Below are positions 41,715 through 51,466 of a stretch of DNA of 64,000 nt, piece after piece (positions within the stretch are counted from its first letter, which is position 1; each line of letters starts with the position of its first letter). The stretch lies in assembly GCA_020636355.1 (NCBI GenBank), contig JACJYB010000014.1:62001-126000 (forward strand), written 5' to 3'. The stretch is from Lewinellaceae bacterium. Its GTDB lineage: Bacteria; Bacteroidota; Bacteroidia; Chitinophagales; Saprospiraceae. The translations under genes were made by a program, and so were the position numbers. The notes beneath the pieces are model-generated. The model worked only from the letters and a program-made list of their open reading frames with translations. It was not told the DNA's origin and ran no database searches.

Positions 41715-43451
41715 TTAGTGCACCAGGATCGGGATACTTATTTCCCGGTCATATTGGCGAATTCGTAGACTATGCCATCCGGATGCCCATCGCTGGTTGG
41801 TTACCGTGGTCAGTTGACCGGAGGCATTCCCTTCCCAAATATTTTGTCCAAGCGCATTGATGAGGGTCAACCGGCTGCCCACCAAAGCTTGCGGAAGCCT
41901 GAGGGTTAGCTGCGACCCTACCGGGTTGGGATAGACGCGGATCTGGTTGACCAATTGCTGGTCAAAGCGGGCGGAAGTTGATTCGATGCGCAGGGTATCC
42001 GAAGTGATCTGACAGCCTAATGCATCCGTTACTTCCAACCGGTACAGTCCGGGGCTAGCACCTGTAAGGTCTTCATCGGTACTCACTGCGGAAGTATCAT
42101 CGCTCCACAAATAAGCGTAAGGTTCCGTCCCTCCCTGAACAGTAACCTGGATGTTTCCATCCATTGAAATGATGGTGTCTACCGTCAGCGTGATGGGTGT
42201 ATTTTCTAAGATCATAAAAGAGTCGCTTGTCAAACAACCCAGCTCGTCCATGGCATAAACTGTATAATTCCCAGCTTTCAGGTTTCCGGTACTGTCCCCG
42301 AGATCTCCGTTGGACCAGGATATGGAATACACCCCCTGTGCACCGTTCACCACGGCGGAGGCAGAGCCAGTTGAATCCCCTGCGCAAGCTACATTGGAGG
42401 TGGTCACCACGATACCCACTGGATCCGGTGAGGCCAGAGAAACCGCTCCGGTTATGGTACAAGCTGCATCATCCGTGACTGTGTATTGATAATTACCGGT
42501 GAAAAGACCACTGATAATTGTCGTGTCCGGCGCTCCATTGGACCACTGCACACTTGTATTACCTACAGCTCCGGTTACCTGTAGCATGATCGCTCCGGAA
42601 TTGTCCCCATTACAGAAAATTGGCGTCGAATTGACGTTAACCATTAAAGCACAATCACCGCCCATGACCTGGATCTCGGTACTCGTCGTTTCACACCCGT
42701 TCGAATCCATAACTGTAACCTGATAGCTGCCTGCCGACAATCCACTGATATCTTTTGTAGTGGCTCCATTCGACCAATCAAAAGTATAAGGTATGGTTCC
42801 CCCGCTGACCTGTAGAACAATCGATCCGTCTCCAGCTCCAGCTGTCGATTCTGAAGTGACCTCCGAAGACAGGATCAGAGGATCAGGCTCGGTAACTACT
42901 GCTGTCACAGAAACCATACAATTCCCTTCGGTAATGGTTACGGAATAAGAACCGGCAGCCAGTCCGGATATATTTTTGGATGTCTCACCGTTACTCCAGA
43001 GGTAGGATTCTCCTCCCATGGTCCCGATTACATCTAAACTGATAGCGCCACTGGAGTCTCCGGAGCAAGCTGCCGGTGTAACCGTGGCGGTAGCATTTAA
43101 TAGACAGGCTGCATTGATGGTGAAACAATCCGCACAAGACCAGAAAGTGCCGGCCGTGCCTTGTTGCCAGAGGGTTGCATTGTACAAACCGGAGGTGGCA
43201 TCGGGTGGCAGATCAAGGGTTCCGGAAAATCGGGTTGCACTGGTCGCTGATCCGGAAATATCGTAGGATTCGATGCCATTGGAAATACGGGCGGTTGTCG
43301 TCGAAGCAACGCTGAACGCGGTAGCAGTTCCGGTAATGGTTACTGTGAAGGCGGAACCTGCATTTCCGTTATCCGGATTCAGGGCAATGGTTTGAGCATG
43401 GATGATTCCTGCTGCAGAAATACACAAAAACAGGGTGAATAGAAACTTCAT
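41715..43451 (-). CDS. SprB-repeat surface adhesin with T9SS sorting domain
   Basis: A 578-residue secreted protein with a signal peptide (FLFTLFLCISAAGIIHAQ). An N-terminal beta-sandwich region is followed by about five SprB-type repeats (roughly residues 108-485). Each repeat opens with CxGxxxGA and has a central YxWSNG and GLxAGxYxVTVxDxxGC. A T9SS sorting domain ends the protein (RVYPNPVGSQLTL). SprB repeats occur in gliding-motility adhesins of Flavobacterium and in many Bacteroidota surface proteins. It lies on the same strand as the metalloprotease gene upstream of it. Confidence 0.9.
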   Translation of the reverse strand: MKFLFTLFLCISAAGIIHAQTIALNPDNGNAGSAFTVTITGTATAFSVASTTTARISNGIESYDISGSATSATRFSGTLDLPPDATSGLYNATLWQQGTAGTFWSCADCFTINAACLLNATATVTPAACSGDSSGAISLDVIGTMGGESYLWSNGETSKNISGLAAGSYSVTITEGNCMVSVTAVVTEPDPLILSSEVTSESTAGAGDGSIVLQVSGGTIPYTFDWSNGATTKDISGLSAGSYQVTVMDSNGCETTSTEIQVMGGDCALMVNVNSTPIFCNGDNSGAIMLQVTGAVGNTSVQWSNGAPDTTIISGLFTGNYQYTVTDDAACTITGAVSLASPDPVGIVVTTSNVACAGDSTGSASAVVNGAQGVYSISWSNGDLGDSTGNLKAGNYTVYAMDELGCLTSDSFMILENTPITLTVDTIISMDGNIQVTVQGGTEPYAYLWSDDTSAVSTDEDLTGASPGLYRLEVTDALGCQITSDTLRIESTSARFDQQLVNQIRVYPNPVGSQLTLRLPQALVGSRLTLINALGQNIWEGNASGQLTTVTNQRWASGWHSLRIRQYDREISIPILVH

Positions 43452-43598
43452 GGCTAAGAAGGTTTGATTCGGAATATAGTAAAGAAATTCTTACTATGAA
43501 AATAGATCATTTTCAAGCGGAAGAATTGATATCAGATAAGTTCAGGATAGCAGGAATACCTCCCCGCCGTGTCTAAATTAGTAATAGTGGCGGAATGA

Positions 43599-46500
43599 CT
43601 ACCGGGCCTGGATCATTATTTTTTTATTTCCGGACTTATCTTTGGTCTGAACAAGAAAAAAGTAAATCCCCGGAGCGATTGGTGGTAACTCAAAAGTATA
43701 GGATCGAATGGATTCATTGAATGAATGACTCCAGACGGATCTGCCCAGGGCATCGGTAAGCACCATATCAGGGTGGACCAATACTTCTTCGAATTCCAGC
43801 CGGATCCGGTCTGTGGCGGGGTTGGGATAAAGTTGAAAGGACAATTCGTCTAATCTTTTGACGGCTACTCCCGAATCCGAGCGGAAATAGATCGTAGCCC
43901 GTGGAATCCAGCCTCCTTGTCCATCCTGGATAGATACCACAATAGAGTCCAAGCCTGCCTCTTTTGAAGTAAACGTATAATTGGTGGACCCGTCAAGTAA
44001 CTGCAAGAGCGTTATCTGAGATCCAACATTCAAAGCCTGGTTGTTTAATCGGATTTCGCCTTTTTGAGGCCCTTCCAGCAAGGTAACCTGCAATTCTGAG
44101 ATGCTTTGGTCTCCATCCGTAACGGTAAGTAAATCCGGATTTAGGGGGCTACTCACGGAAGGCATGACCAGCAGCGTATCGCTGCCCAGGTACACCGGGG
44201 GATTCAATACATCGTCAAAACAGAGTGCCAATGTCCATTGATCGATGCTTCCACCGCTGTTCCCTCCATTGTCCGTGATCCGTATTTTCCAGTCCCCGCC
44301 TGCGGGCAAACCATTCAGCTTGGAGAGTGGGGCCTCTGGTCTGAAAATTTTCTTGGATGTCAGCGGACAAGTTAGGGCTATCGAGGATTGATCGTCAAAA
44401 CCAAAATCAAAATTACTCAGGTTGGAACATTTTCCTTTCGCGAGGATCACCGTGCTGTCCAGGGGATTTATTAATGAAAAAGTCAGATTTCCTACCAACT
44501 GCCAGGTACCCTTCAGATCCAGAACATTGACATCAGTCGGAACGATACCCATCGGAATTGGTAAGATAGATTCAGCTTGCCTGCCTCCGATGACCGGGGT
44601 CACATTGGTGTATTCCTGACAGGTTTGCGTTTTCGTTTGGAATGCGGATGGAGGAGACGGCTCTCCGGTCCGGCAGGCATTCGCCGGTATAATTCTCCAA
44701 TAATAGACACTGCTATTGGATAGGGGAGTGGTTACATCGTAAAAGTTGGTATAGGATAATTTTTGCAGGATTTTAGTACCGAATCCGGGGTCTGTACTCA
44801 CTTCAACCCAGTAATAATCGGCGTCCGGAACGGCTTGCCAAGTAAACCGGGGAAGTCCGGATTGACCGGTTGCTCCATCTGCGGGTGACATCAGCGTCAA
44901 CGATGAAAAGTCACTGGGTGTGAGATGAAGATGGATCGGCACGGTGACCTCATCGGCTCCGCTCGATAAGGTCAGCACGATTGTGGTATCCTGATAGATG
45001 GTTTGATAGGCAGCGGTCAGTTCCAGATTAAAAGTTTCGTCCGGCGAAACGGAAACCCGGTCAGAATTCAGGGTTATGCCATCAGGCAGTTCATCCGGCC
45101 AGGTCAGGTTAACAGGCTCCTGATATCCATTGGTTGCTTTGGTATCAATCACAATGGATGCAGATCCGGGTATACATAGATCCAATGAATTGGGTGATAC
45201 GCCAAAGGACCAGGTGGCAGTTGTCCCTGTTTGGATCTTAAATGTTCCGGGCGAGAGATTAAAAAATACGTTGTTTATGGCCTCGACCTTGATGTTGGCG
45301 GAGGTAGTGCTGATTCCATCCGGAATTAATACGTATTCCGATCCGTCATTTTCTGTAAATTCCTTCAGAATGACCGGGTGATTGTGCCCTCCATCGGTTG
45401 ACAGCAGAATCCTTACCATCTGGCAATTCACCGGGCTGTTGTCGGTATTGGCGACGTCCCAGGTCACGAGCTGGTATTGATTGTTGTCCCAGGTGACCCC
45501 GCTGCCCGGGCTGGTTACCCGGAAGGGGCCTGAGTTTCCATCCACCTTAAAGCTCAACTCCTGCCAGGCAGCAAGCCCTCCACCTGCGTGGTTGTCTCTT
45601 ACCGTAAGCCTGAATTTTAGATTCCTGGAATAGTCGGGCAAGACCTCGGTCTTGGAAGTAAGACCAAGTAAATAATCATTCAGATTGGGAAGCGTTCTTA
45701 CCGGATTGCTGGTGGGTGGATAAGAACGGAATGCAGGTGCATCCCCTTTCGGTTCTCCCAGCGGCGACTGTGGCCCCAGATCGTATTCCTCCCAGCAATA
45801 GGTCAGATCACTGTCTTCATCATCTACGGCTTCACCGCGCAGTTGGAAGGGTGTCGACTTGGGAATATGGGTAAAACCGATATCAAGAATGCTGACCAGA
45901 GGTGCCGAATTATTGATGGAGCTGGTGCTTCCACAGGTAGACCCGATACCCTGCCGGGTGAATGTAATGATTTGATTCAGAGCAATATTGTGGTAATAAT
46001 CTTCATTTTTATTGGTGACGTAGTTGGCTCCGCAGTTGCTTGCACCGGCATAACACATAATGGTTGAGCCACTACCAGGTTCATAGGCTGATTCTGAAGA
46101 TTCATTTTCACCGTCACAAAAATTAAATGAATGCGTTGCGTTTAGCTGATGGCCCATTTCATGGGCTACGATGAGATAAAACAAGCTATTGCTATAAGCT
46201 CCGAAAGTGCTGGATGTTGCATTGGCCTTGCCTGCCGTGCAGACGGTACCCAGGAATGCGACGCCGCCGGCATTGGTGCCGAACACATGCCCGATGTCGT
46301 AGTCATTGGTGTTGATGACCGCGTTGATGGCAAAAGGTGCTTGCAGCAACAACGAGTCCGGCTTTCCATTGGTAAAAGGATCGGTCAAGGGATTCAGGAA
46401 AAACAGTTGGTCGGTGCCATCGACCAGTTGCAGGTTGATGGACAGATCTCTTTCCATAACCGCGTTAACCTTGGTGATAATGGACACGACTTCCTCCATT

Positions 46501-47123
46501 ACCGATGTCGTGGTATTGCCGTATTTGGCGGAAAATTCTCCGGTAGTTGCAACCGCCAGCCGGTAGGTTCGTAAGACCGGATCCGCCAGCGGGTCCCTTA
46601 CTTCAAGCAGGTTATCCGCACCCTGCATTTTCGTAGCTGATCTACCGTTTGCATCCAGTACCGTGCAGGGAAATGCTTCGCCGGAGTCCATCCAGGAGGA
46701 AATTCGTCCCAAGCTGGCAGACAATGTATCGGCTTCAAACAATTGGGTCATTTGACCATCATCCAAATAGGCATGAAACAAAGTGGGCGTTATGATACAG
46801 TGGAGTACCATAGACCCGCTATGGCTTTGGTAGGTACGGATATTCGGGTATTTCTCGGCCAGTTCCGGGGCCAGTATTTGGGTGGGATACAGCTGAAAGC
46901 GGGTGGTCGAATGTTCGGTGGGCAAAATGATTTCCGGAGTGGTGGTATTTTCCACCCAGGACCACAAACCTTTCAGGTCCGCCTCGAAATAGAGCCGGTC
47001 GGGTTTAGCCGGTTCCGGTAACTCCCGGGTATCCAGGACCGGGCGGAAAAAATTCTGTGCAATGCTGGTTAAGGGAAAAGAGAATGTCAGACTTACGAAT
47101 AACAATAAAACCGGTCTTGGCAT
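43599..47123 (-). CDS. Secreted reprolysin-like metalloprotease with P-domain and T9SS sorting domain
   Basis: A 1174-residue protein from the preferred ATG at 47123, where a signal peptide (PVLLLFVSLTFSFPLTSIAQ) begins; an upstream frame to 47204 is unlikely to be used. Order: propeptide (about 25-180); M12B reprolysin-like catalytic domain with the metzincin zinc site H321-E-x-x-H325-x5-H331; Ig/FN3-like beta domains; a P/homo-B-like domain (about 860-970, WKIRITDNGGNSGGSIDQWTLALCF as its end, cited as landmark); a cadherin-like repeat; and a T9SS sorting domain (LYPNPATDRIRL). It is probably activated after export and acts outside the cell. Confidence 0.92.
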   Translation of the reverse strand: MPRPVLLLFVSLTFSFPLTSIAQNFFRPVLDTRELPEPAKPDRLYFEADLKGLWSWVENTTTPEIILPTEHSTTRFQLYPTQILAPELAEKYPNIRTYQSHSGSMVLHCIITPTLFHAYLDDGQMTQLFEADTLSASLGRISSWMDSGEAFPCTVLDANGRSATKMQGADNLLEVRDPLADPVLRTYRLAVATTGEFSAKYGNTTTSVMEEVVSIITKVNAVMERDLSINLQLVDGTDQLFFLNPLTDPFTNGKPDSLLLQAPFAINAVINTNDYDIGHVFGTNAGGVAFLGTVCTAGKANATSSTFGAYSNSLFYLIVAHEMGHQLNATHSFNFCDGENESSESAYEPGSGSTIMCYAGASNCGANYVTNKNEDYYHNIALNQIITFTRQGIGSTCGSTSSINNSAPLVSILDIGFTHIPKSTPFQLRGEAVDDEDSDLTYCWEEYDLGPQSPLGEPKGDAPAFRSYPPTSNPVRTLPNLNDYLLGLTSKTEVLPDYSRNLKFRLTVRDNHAGGGLAAWQELSFKVDGNSGPFRVTSPGSGVTWDNNQYQLVTWDVANTDNSPVNCQMVRILLSTDGGHNHPVILKEFTENDGSEYVLIPDGISTTSANIKVEAINNVFFNLSPGTFKIQTGTTATWSFGVSPNSLDLCIPGSASIVIDTKATNGYQEPVNLTWPDELPDGITLNSDRVSVSPDETFNLELTAAYQTIYQDTTIVLTLSSGADEVTVPIHLHLTPSDFSSLTLMSPADGATGQSGLPRFTWQAVPDADYYWVEVSTDPGFGTKILQKLSYTNFYDVTTPLSNSSVYYWRIIPANACRTGEPSPPSAFQTKTQTCQEYTNVTPVIGGRQAESILPIPMGIVPTDVNVLDLKGTWQLVGNLTFSLINPLDSTVILAKGKCSNLSNFDFGFDDQSSIALTCPLTSKKIFRPEAPLSKLNGLPAGGDWKIRITDNGGNSGGSIDQWTLALCFDDVLNPPVYLGSDTLLVMPSVSSPLNPDLLTVTDGDQSISELQVTLLEGPQKGEIRLNNQALNVGSQITLLQLLDGSTNYTFTSKEAGLDSIVVSIQDGQGGWIPRATIYFRSDSGVAVKRLDELSFQLYPNPATDRIRLEFEEVLVHPDMVLTDALGRSVWSHSFNESIRSYTFELPPIAPGIYFFLVQTKDKSGNKKIMIQAR

Positions 47124-47591
47124 GATCGAAAAATTTCTTCGAAGAATCAGAATGTCGTCAATGGTGTAACGCATGTAACGCGAAAAATAATCTATATGTT
47201 TCATATCTCAACCCGGTGCCGGTCACAGAGCTGGATGGAAAACAGATTAGGCAAAATGGATTGATTTTTGAAATACAATATTGCGGAATACGGGATTGAA
47301 AAGCAAATAAGCCAAAAGTTAAAGTTAAAATATTATAATCCAATTATTTATAAGTTATTAAATATCGTTATATATTTGAATGACAACCCGTGGCCAACCG
47401 GATTCATCCCAAAACAGATATTAGGAAAAGCCTCTTCCGCCATCTTAACAAAATAAAGGATGAGTCAGACAACCATGGTACCGCCAAAACATTTATCTTT
47501 GCTTCTCCCCTCCAGGGTAATAACCTGGATTCTAAGGTGTTGTTGGAACGCACGTATATCCTTAATTGATGTTAGCGCAATTGCTAAGCCT
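47124..47591. other. A/T-rich divergent promoter region
   Basis: A 468-bp spacer lies between the divergent metalloprotease and peroxidase starts. The stretch 47262-47385 is strongly A/T-rich. A TATCTTTG element (47494-47501) matches the -7 consensus for the peroxidase gene. Frames extending both genes into this region code for unlikely N-termini and are not supported. Confidence 0.5.
47494..47501 (+). promoter_or_regulatory. Putative -7 element of the secreted peroxidase gene
   Basis: TATCTTTG matches TAnnTTTG and lies 90 bp before the ATG at 47592. Its place inside the long upstream open frame supports the internal ATG as the true start. Confidence 0.4.
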
Positions 47592-49469
47592 ATGAAGAGA
47601 TGTGTACTTGTTAGCTTAATGATATTGGGCTCAGTATGGGTTTTCGCTCAGGAAGCGAGGACCGTTGACGGCACCTTGAACAACCCTTACGCACCAAATA
47701 TGGGGGCTGCTAACACGATCATGAAGCGCTTGGCCCCAGCACTTTACGCCGATGGTATCGGAGTTCCGGTAGACCGGATGAATCCGCGAATCATCAGTAA
47801 CCTGATGTTTGATCAGACCGATAACACCAATGACCCCAAAGGGCTAAGTGCCTATGTATGGGTCTTTGGTCAATTCATCGACCACGACATTACCCTCGTT
47901 CCGGATGAAGAGAATGAAACACTGATGATCCGTGTTCCGGACGGGGACCTCATCGGGCCGGTAATCCCGATCAAGCGCTCGGTATTTGATCCGGCAACCG
48001 GAATAAATTCTCCCCGCCAGCACATCAATGCCATTACCTCTTTCATTGATGGAAGTGGTATTTATGGGTCAGATGCATTCCGTGCTAATTGGCTGCGGAC
48101 CTTCCAGGACGGGAAGTTGCGCACCTCTTCCGATGATTTACTGCCATTGTCCACCCTCTCCGGTGAATACAATTCAAACATTGACCCATTGGCTCCGTTT
48201 ATGGCCAAACTGACGCCAAACGATCCGAATCCTACCTTTGTTGCAGGAGACGTCAGAGCCAATGAAAATCTCTATCTGCTCGCAGTTCATACCTTGTTTG
48301 TCCGGGAACACAATCGCCAGTGCGATCAGATTAAGAAACAGCATCCGGACTGGAATGATGAACAGATCTTCCAGCATGCCCGAAGAAAGATAGGTGGATT
48401 CATCGAATCCATTACGTACAATGAATGGCTTCCGGCGATGGGCGTTCCCATGTCCGAGTACACCGGTTATCAGAGCAATGTGGATGCCGGGATAAGCAAT
48501 GAATTTTCTGCTGCGGCATTCCGCCTAGGTCATACCCTGATTAACAGTCAGATTTTACGGGTGGATAATAAGGGAGAAGAGATTCCTCAAGGGCATTTAT
48601 CATTGCGTGATGCATTCTTTCAGCCTCTCCAAATGATCACCGGTGGCGGCCTGGATCCCCTTTTTAAAGGAATGGCTACCCAGGTGCAACAGGAATTTGA
48701 CTGCAAAGTAGTCAATGACGTCCGGAATTTCCTGTTCGGTGCTCCCGGACAGGGAGGTCTTGATCTGGCTGCTATTAATATCATGCGAGGAAGAGAACGA
48801 GGTCTCGCCGATTACAATACCATTCGCGCATCCGTAGGGTTGCAAAGGATCACTAAATTTTCCGAAATAACCAGCAAGACCGATGTGAGCCGCCTGCTCG
48901 CACAGATTTACGGCGATGTAAATAACATTGACCCATGGGTTGGTATGCTTTCTGAGGACCCTATGGAAGGCACTATTTTTGGCCCTACCGTGACAGAGAT
49001 CATGCACCGGCAATTCACAGAGCTTAGAGATGGAGACCGTTTCTTTTATAAAAACGATCCTGCCCTCTCACCGGCAGAAGTGGCTGAAATTGATAACACC
49101 AAGTTTTCCGCCATTATCAAAAGAAATACCGGAATCAGCCTGATGCAGGACAATGTGTTCCAGGCAATGCCCCACGAACAAATACCTCATTCCGGAGTCG
49201 TGGTTGCCAAGCGTAACCTGGATATGGCCATTTACCCGAATCCGGTCAATAGCGAAATGCATATGAAGGTATATGCATCTCATGCCAGCTCTTGTCAGTT
49301 GCGCTTGATCAATATGCTGGGACAAGAATCCTTGTTTCGCGAGCTGAACTTGCTGGAGGGCGAAAATGACTTTGTCATACCGGTTTCAGATCAGATCGTG
49401 CGGGGAACTTACCTGGTTCAATTACGTATGGGTGACGTGATCAACGTCTACAAAATTTCTAAACTTTAA
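47592..49469 (+). CDS. Secreted animal-type haem peroxidase with T9SS sorting domain
   Basis: A 625-residue protein with a signal peptide (CVLVSLMILGSVWVFAQ), an animal haem peroxidase domain (about 25-530) and a T9SS sorting domain (IYPNPVNSEMHM). Catalytic features are distal D-H98-D in GQFIDHDITL, the arginine and glutamate in RANENLYLLAVHTLFVREHN and proximal H314 in FRLGHTLIN. This is the peroxinectin-like bacterial branch, distinct from the two alpha-dioxygenase-like proteins. The frame runs upstream to 47460, but the signal peptide and -7 element place the start at 47592. It probably uses peroxide outside the cell, for halide or phenol oxidation. Confidence 0.93.
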   Translation: MKRCVLVSLMILGSVWVFAQEARTVDGTLNNPYAPNMGAANTIMKRLAPALYADGIGVPVDRMNPRIISNLMFDQTDNTNDPKGLSAYVWVFGQFIDHDITLVPDEENETLMIRVPDGDLIGPVIPIKRSVFDPATGINSPRQHINAITSFIDGSGIYGSDAFRANWLRTFQDGKLRTSSDDLLPLSTLSGEYNSNIDPLAPFMAKLTPNDPNPTFVAGDVRANENLYLLAVHTLFVREHNRQCDQIKKQHPDWNDEQIFQHARRKIGGFIESITYNEWLPAMGVPMSEYTGYQSNVDAGISNEFSAAAFRLGHTLINSQILRVDNKGEEIPQGHLSLRDAFFQPLQMITGGGLDPLFKGMATQVQQEFDCKVVNDVRNFLFGAPGQGGLDLAAINIMRGRERGLADYNTIRASVGLQRITKFSEITSKTDVSRLLAQIYGDVNNIDPWVGMLSEDPMEGTIFGPTVTEIMHRQFTELRDGDRFFYKNDPALSPAEVAEIDNTKFSAIIKRNTGISLMQDNVFQAMPHEQIPHSGVVVAKRNLDMAIYPNPVNSEMHMKVYASHASSCQLRLINMLGQESLFRELNLLEGENDFVIPVSDQIVRGTYLVQLRMGDVINVYKISKL

Positions 49470-49510
49470 GCTGCTACCAAGCTACTTCGGGCGCGAAAGT
49501 GGTGTCCAGG

Positions 49511-50419
49511 TCATTCCTGGATAGGACTGCTATGCTCCGGTTGCTGGGTTATTTGTTCGACTTTCTTCCAACGCCGGTGTGACCAGAGCCAATCGGCAGG
49601 ATTATTCCGGATGATGTTTTCCAGCTTTTTCGCATACGCCCGGGTAATGGCTCCGTCAGGTACTTGCTGTGGATTTTCAACCAGTAATTCGATCTCCATG
49701 GTGTAGCGACCTTGCCCGGTACACCGGATGTCTCCATAGAGAACAGGCCAATTATTCCCCCGGGCAATCTCTTCAGGACCATGTACAAAAGGTGTTTCAA
49801 TACCAAAAAAGGGCGTCCAGATTGCCTTGGCTATTTTCCCGGGACTCTGGTCGGCGACCAAAACCAGACATCCGGGCTTCTCCTGACAGGCTTTGACCGC
49901 CTGTGCAGTTTGTTTTACTGGAATCAGATGCAATCCAAAGGCTCCGCGGGTTTTCAGGACATAACTTTCCAGGTAGCTGTTGGTCAAAGGTTTATAAATG
50001 CCATAAACCGGCGGGTCTAATTGTTGTGCCATTCCAAGGGCAGCCCATTCCCAATTTCCGATATGGCTTGATAAGAGCACCGTACTTTTACCTGCGCTGG
50101 CATAACGATTCAGGAGTTCGCCGTTCTTTATGGTGAATCGCTGGAGGAGCATTTCATTGCTCATGGTAAAGCCGCGCAAGGATTCGAGGAGGGTGGTCGC
50201 AAGGATCCGGTAATTGGCTTTTGCCAGTTTTTCAAGAGCATCGGGCGTCAAATCAGGAAATACACGAATTAAATTTCCATAAAGAACTTTTTTTCTATAT
50301 TTGAGGCAACGCCGAAGAAACCAAGCTATTATTCTTACTTGCCTATAAATAAGCGATTCAGGTATAAGCCCCAGGATTTTTATAAAACTCCATGATATAC
50401 CGAAAGCAATTCGTTGCAT
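49511..50419 (-). CDS. LpxL/HtrB-type lysophospholipid or lipid A acyltransferase
   Basis: A 302-residue membrane-associated acyltransferase with an N-terminal hydrophobic anchor and the catalytic H119-x4-E124 motif in SSHIGNWEW, which is the LpxL/LpxM form rather than HxxxxD. It also has VLVADQSPGK and WLWSHRRWK near the end, both typical of the family. It probably adds a secondary acyl chain to lipid A at the inner membrane. It is divergent from the asparaginase gene, 63 bp away. Confidence 0.9.
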   Translation of the reverse strand: MQRIAFGISWSFIKILGLIPESLIYRQVRIIAWFLRRCLKYRKKVLYGNLIRVFPDLTPDALEKLAKANYRILATTLLESLRGFTMSNEMLLQRFTIKNGELLNRYASAGKSTVLLSSHIGNWEWAALGMAQQLDPPVYGIYKPLTNSYLESYVLKTRGAFGLHLIPVKQTAQAVKACQEKPGCLVLVADQSPGKIAKAIWTPFFGIETPFVHGPEEIARGNNWPVLYGDIRCTGQGRYTMEIELLVENPQQVPDGAITRAYAKKLENIIRNNPADWLWSHRRWKKVEQITQQPEHSSPIQE

Positions 50420-50482
50420 TTATCTATTATTGTTTTTGATCTTACCAGCTAAGGTATGGTTATCAATTAGAGCAAACAACAC

Positions 50483-51448
50483 ATGTTTACCAGGAGAAAC
50501 TTTATACATACCACCGTTGCATCTACCGGCTCATTGTTACTGAGCAATCCCCTGACTCAAAATCTGGGGACCGGAGTTCGTAAACCTGTGGTTGTGTCTA
50601 CCTGGGATTTTGGTCAAAAAGCAAACGCCCGGGCCTGGGAAATACTGGGTCGACAAGGCAGAGCCCTGGATGCGGTAGAACAAGGAGTCATGGTGATTGA
50701 AGCCGATACCAGCAATATGACCGTAGGTGTTGGCGGATTACCGGACCGGGACGGCAAAGTCACCCTGGATGCCTGCATTATGGACGAACACGGGAATGCA
50801 GGCAGCGTATGTTTCCTTGAACACATCAGCCACCCGATCGCTGTCGCCCGCATGGTGATGGAGCGGACCCCGCATGTCATGCTGGCTGGTGAAGGCGCAT
50901 TGGATTTTGCGCTTTCTCAAGGATTCAAGAAGGAAAACATTTTGACCAAGGAGGCTAAAAACGCCTGGGAAAAGTGGAAAAAATCAGCGGAATATAAACC
51001 GATAATAAACGTAGAAAATCACGATACCATTGCCATGTTGGCCTTAGACAGTCAGGGCGGACTGGCAGGCGCATGTACCACGAGTGGATTGGCGTATAAA
51101 CTGCACGGAAGAGTGGGCGATTCACCCATTATCGGGGCAGGTTTATATGTTGATCCGGAGATTGGAGGTGCGGCTGCTACTGGTCTGGGTGAAGCGGTTA
51201 TGCGGACAGTTGGATCATTTCTCGTCGTAGAATTGATGCGGCAGGGACGCAGCCCCCAAGAGGCTTGCATGGAGGCAGTTGAACGAATAGCCAAACGGGA
51301 GAAACGACCCCAGGATATGCAAATCGGCTATTTGGCACTTGGTCGCAACGGCGAAGTGGGTGCCTACAGCTTACAGAAAGGTTTTACCTATGCTCTGCAA
51401 GACGAAGAACAGAGTACAACTGTGGCTGCCCTCTACTATTTGGAATAG
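50483..51448 (+). CDS. N4-(beta-N-acetylglucosaminyl)-L-asparaginase-family Ntn hydrolase
   Basis: A 321-residue protein of the aspartylglucosaminidase/isoaspartyl peptidase family. The N-terminus has a twin-arginine-like signal (FTRRNFIHTTVASTGSLLL), so it is likely exported folded. The autoprocessing nucleophile is T182 in ENHDTIAMLAL, preceded by the usual HD. GxGLYVDPEIGGAAATGLGEAVMR matches the substrate loop. It cleaves itself to alpha and beta chains and then the asparagine side chain of glycopeptides. The LuxR-type regulator follows 18 bp later. Confidence 0.92.
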   Translation: MFTRRNFIHTTVASTGSLLLSNPLTQNLGTGVRKPVVVSTWDFGQKANARAWEILGRQGRALDAVEQGVMVIEADTSNMTVGVGGLPDRDGKVTLDACIMDEHGNAGSVCFLEHISHPIAVARMVMERTPHVMLAGEGALDFALSQGFKKENILTKEAKNAWEKWKKSAEYKPIINVENHDTIAMLALDSQGGLAGACTTSGLAYKLHGRVGDSPIIGAGLYVDPEIGGAAATGLGEAVMRTVGSFLVVELMRQGRSPQEACMEAVERIAKREKRPQDMQIGYLALGRNGEVGAYSLQKGFTYALQDEEQSTTVAALYYLE

Positions 51449-51466
51449 TAGTGAATTTGGTATACT

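Noticed and set aside
47124..47204. N-terminal extension of the metalloprotease
   Set aside because: It would bury the signal peptide 27 residues inside the protein.
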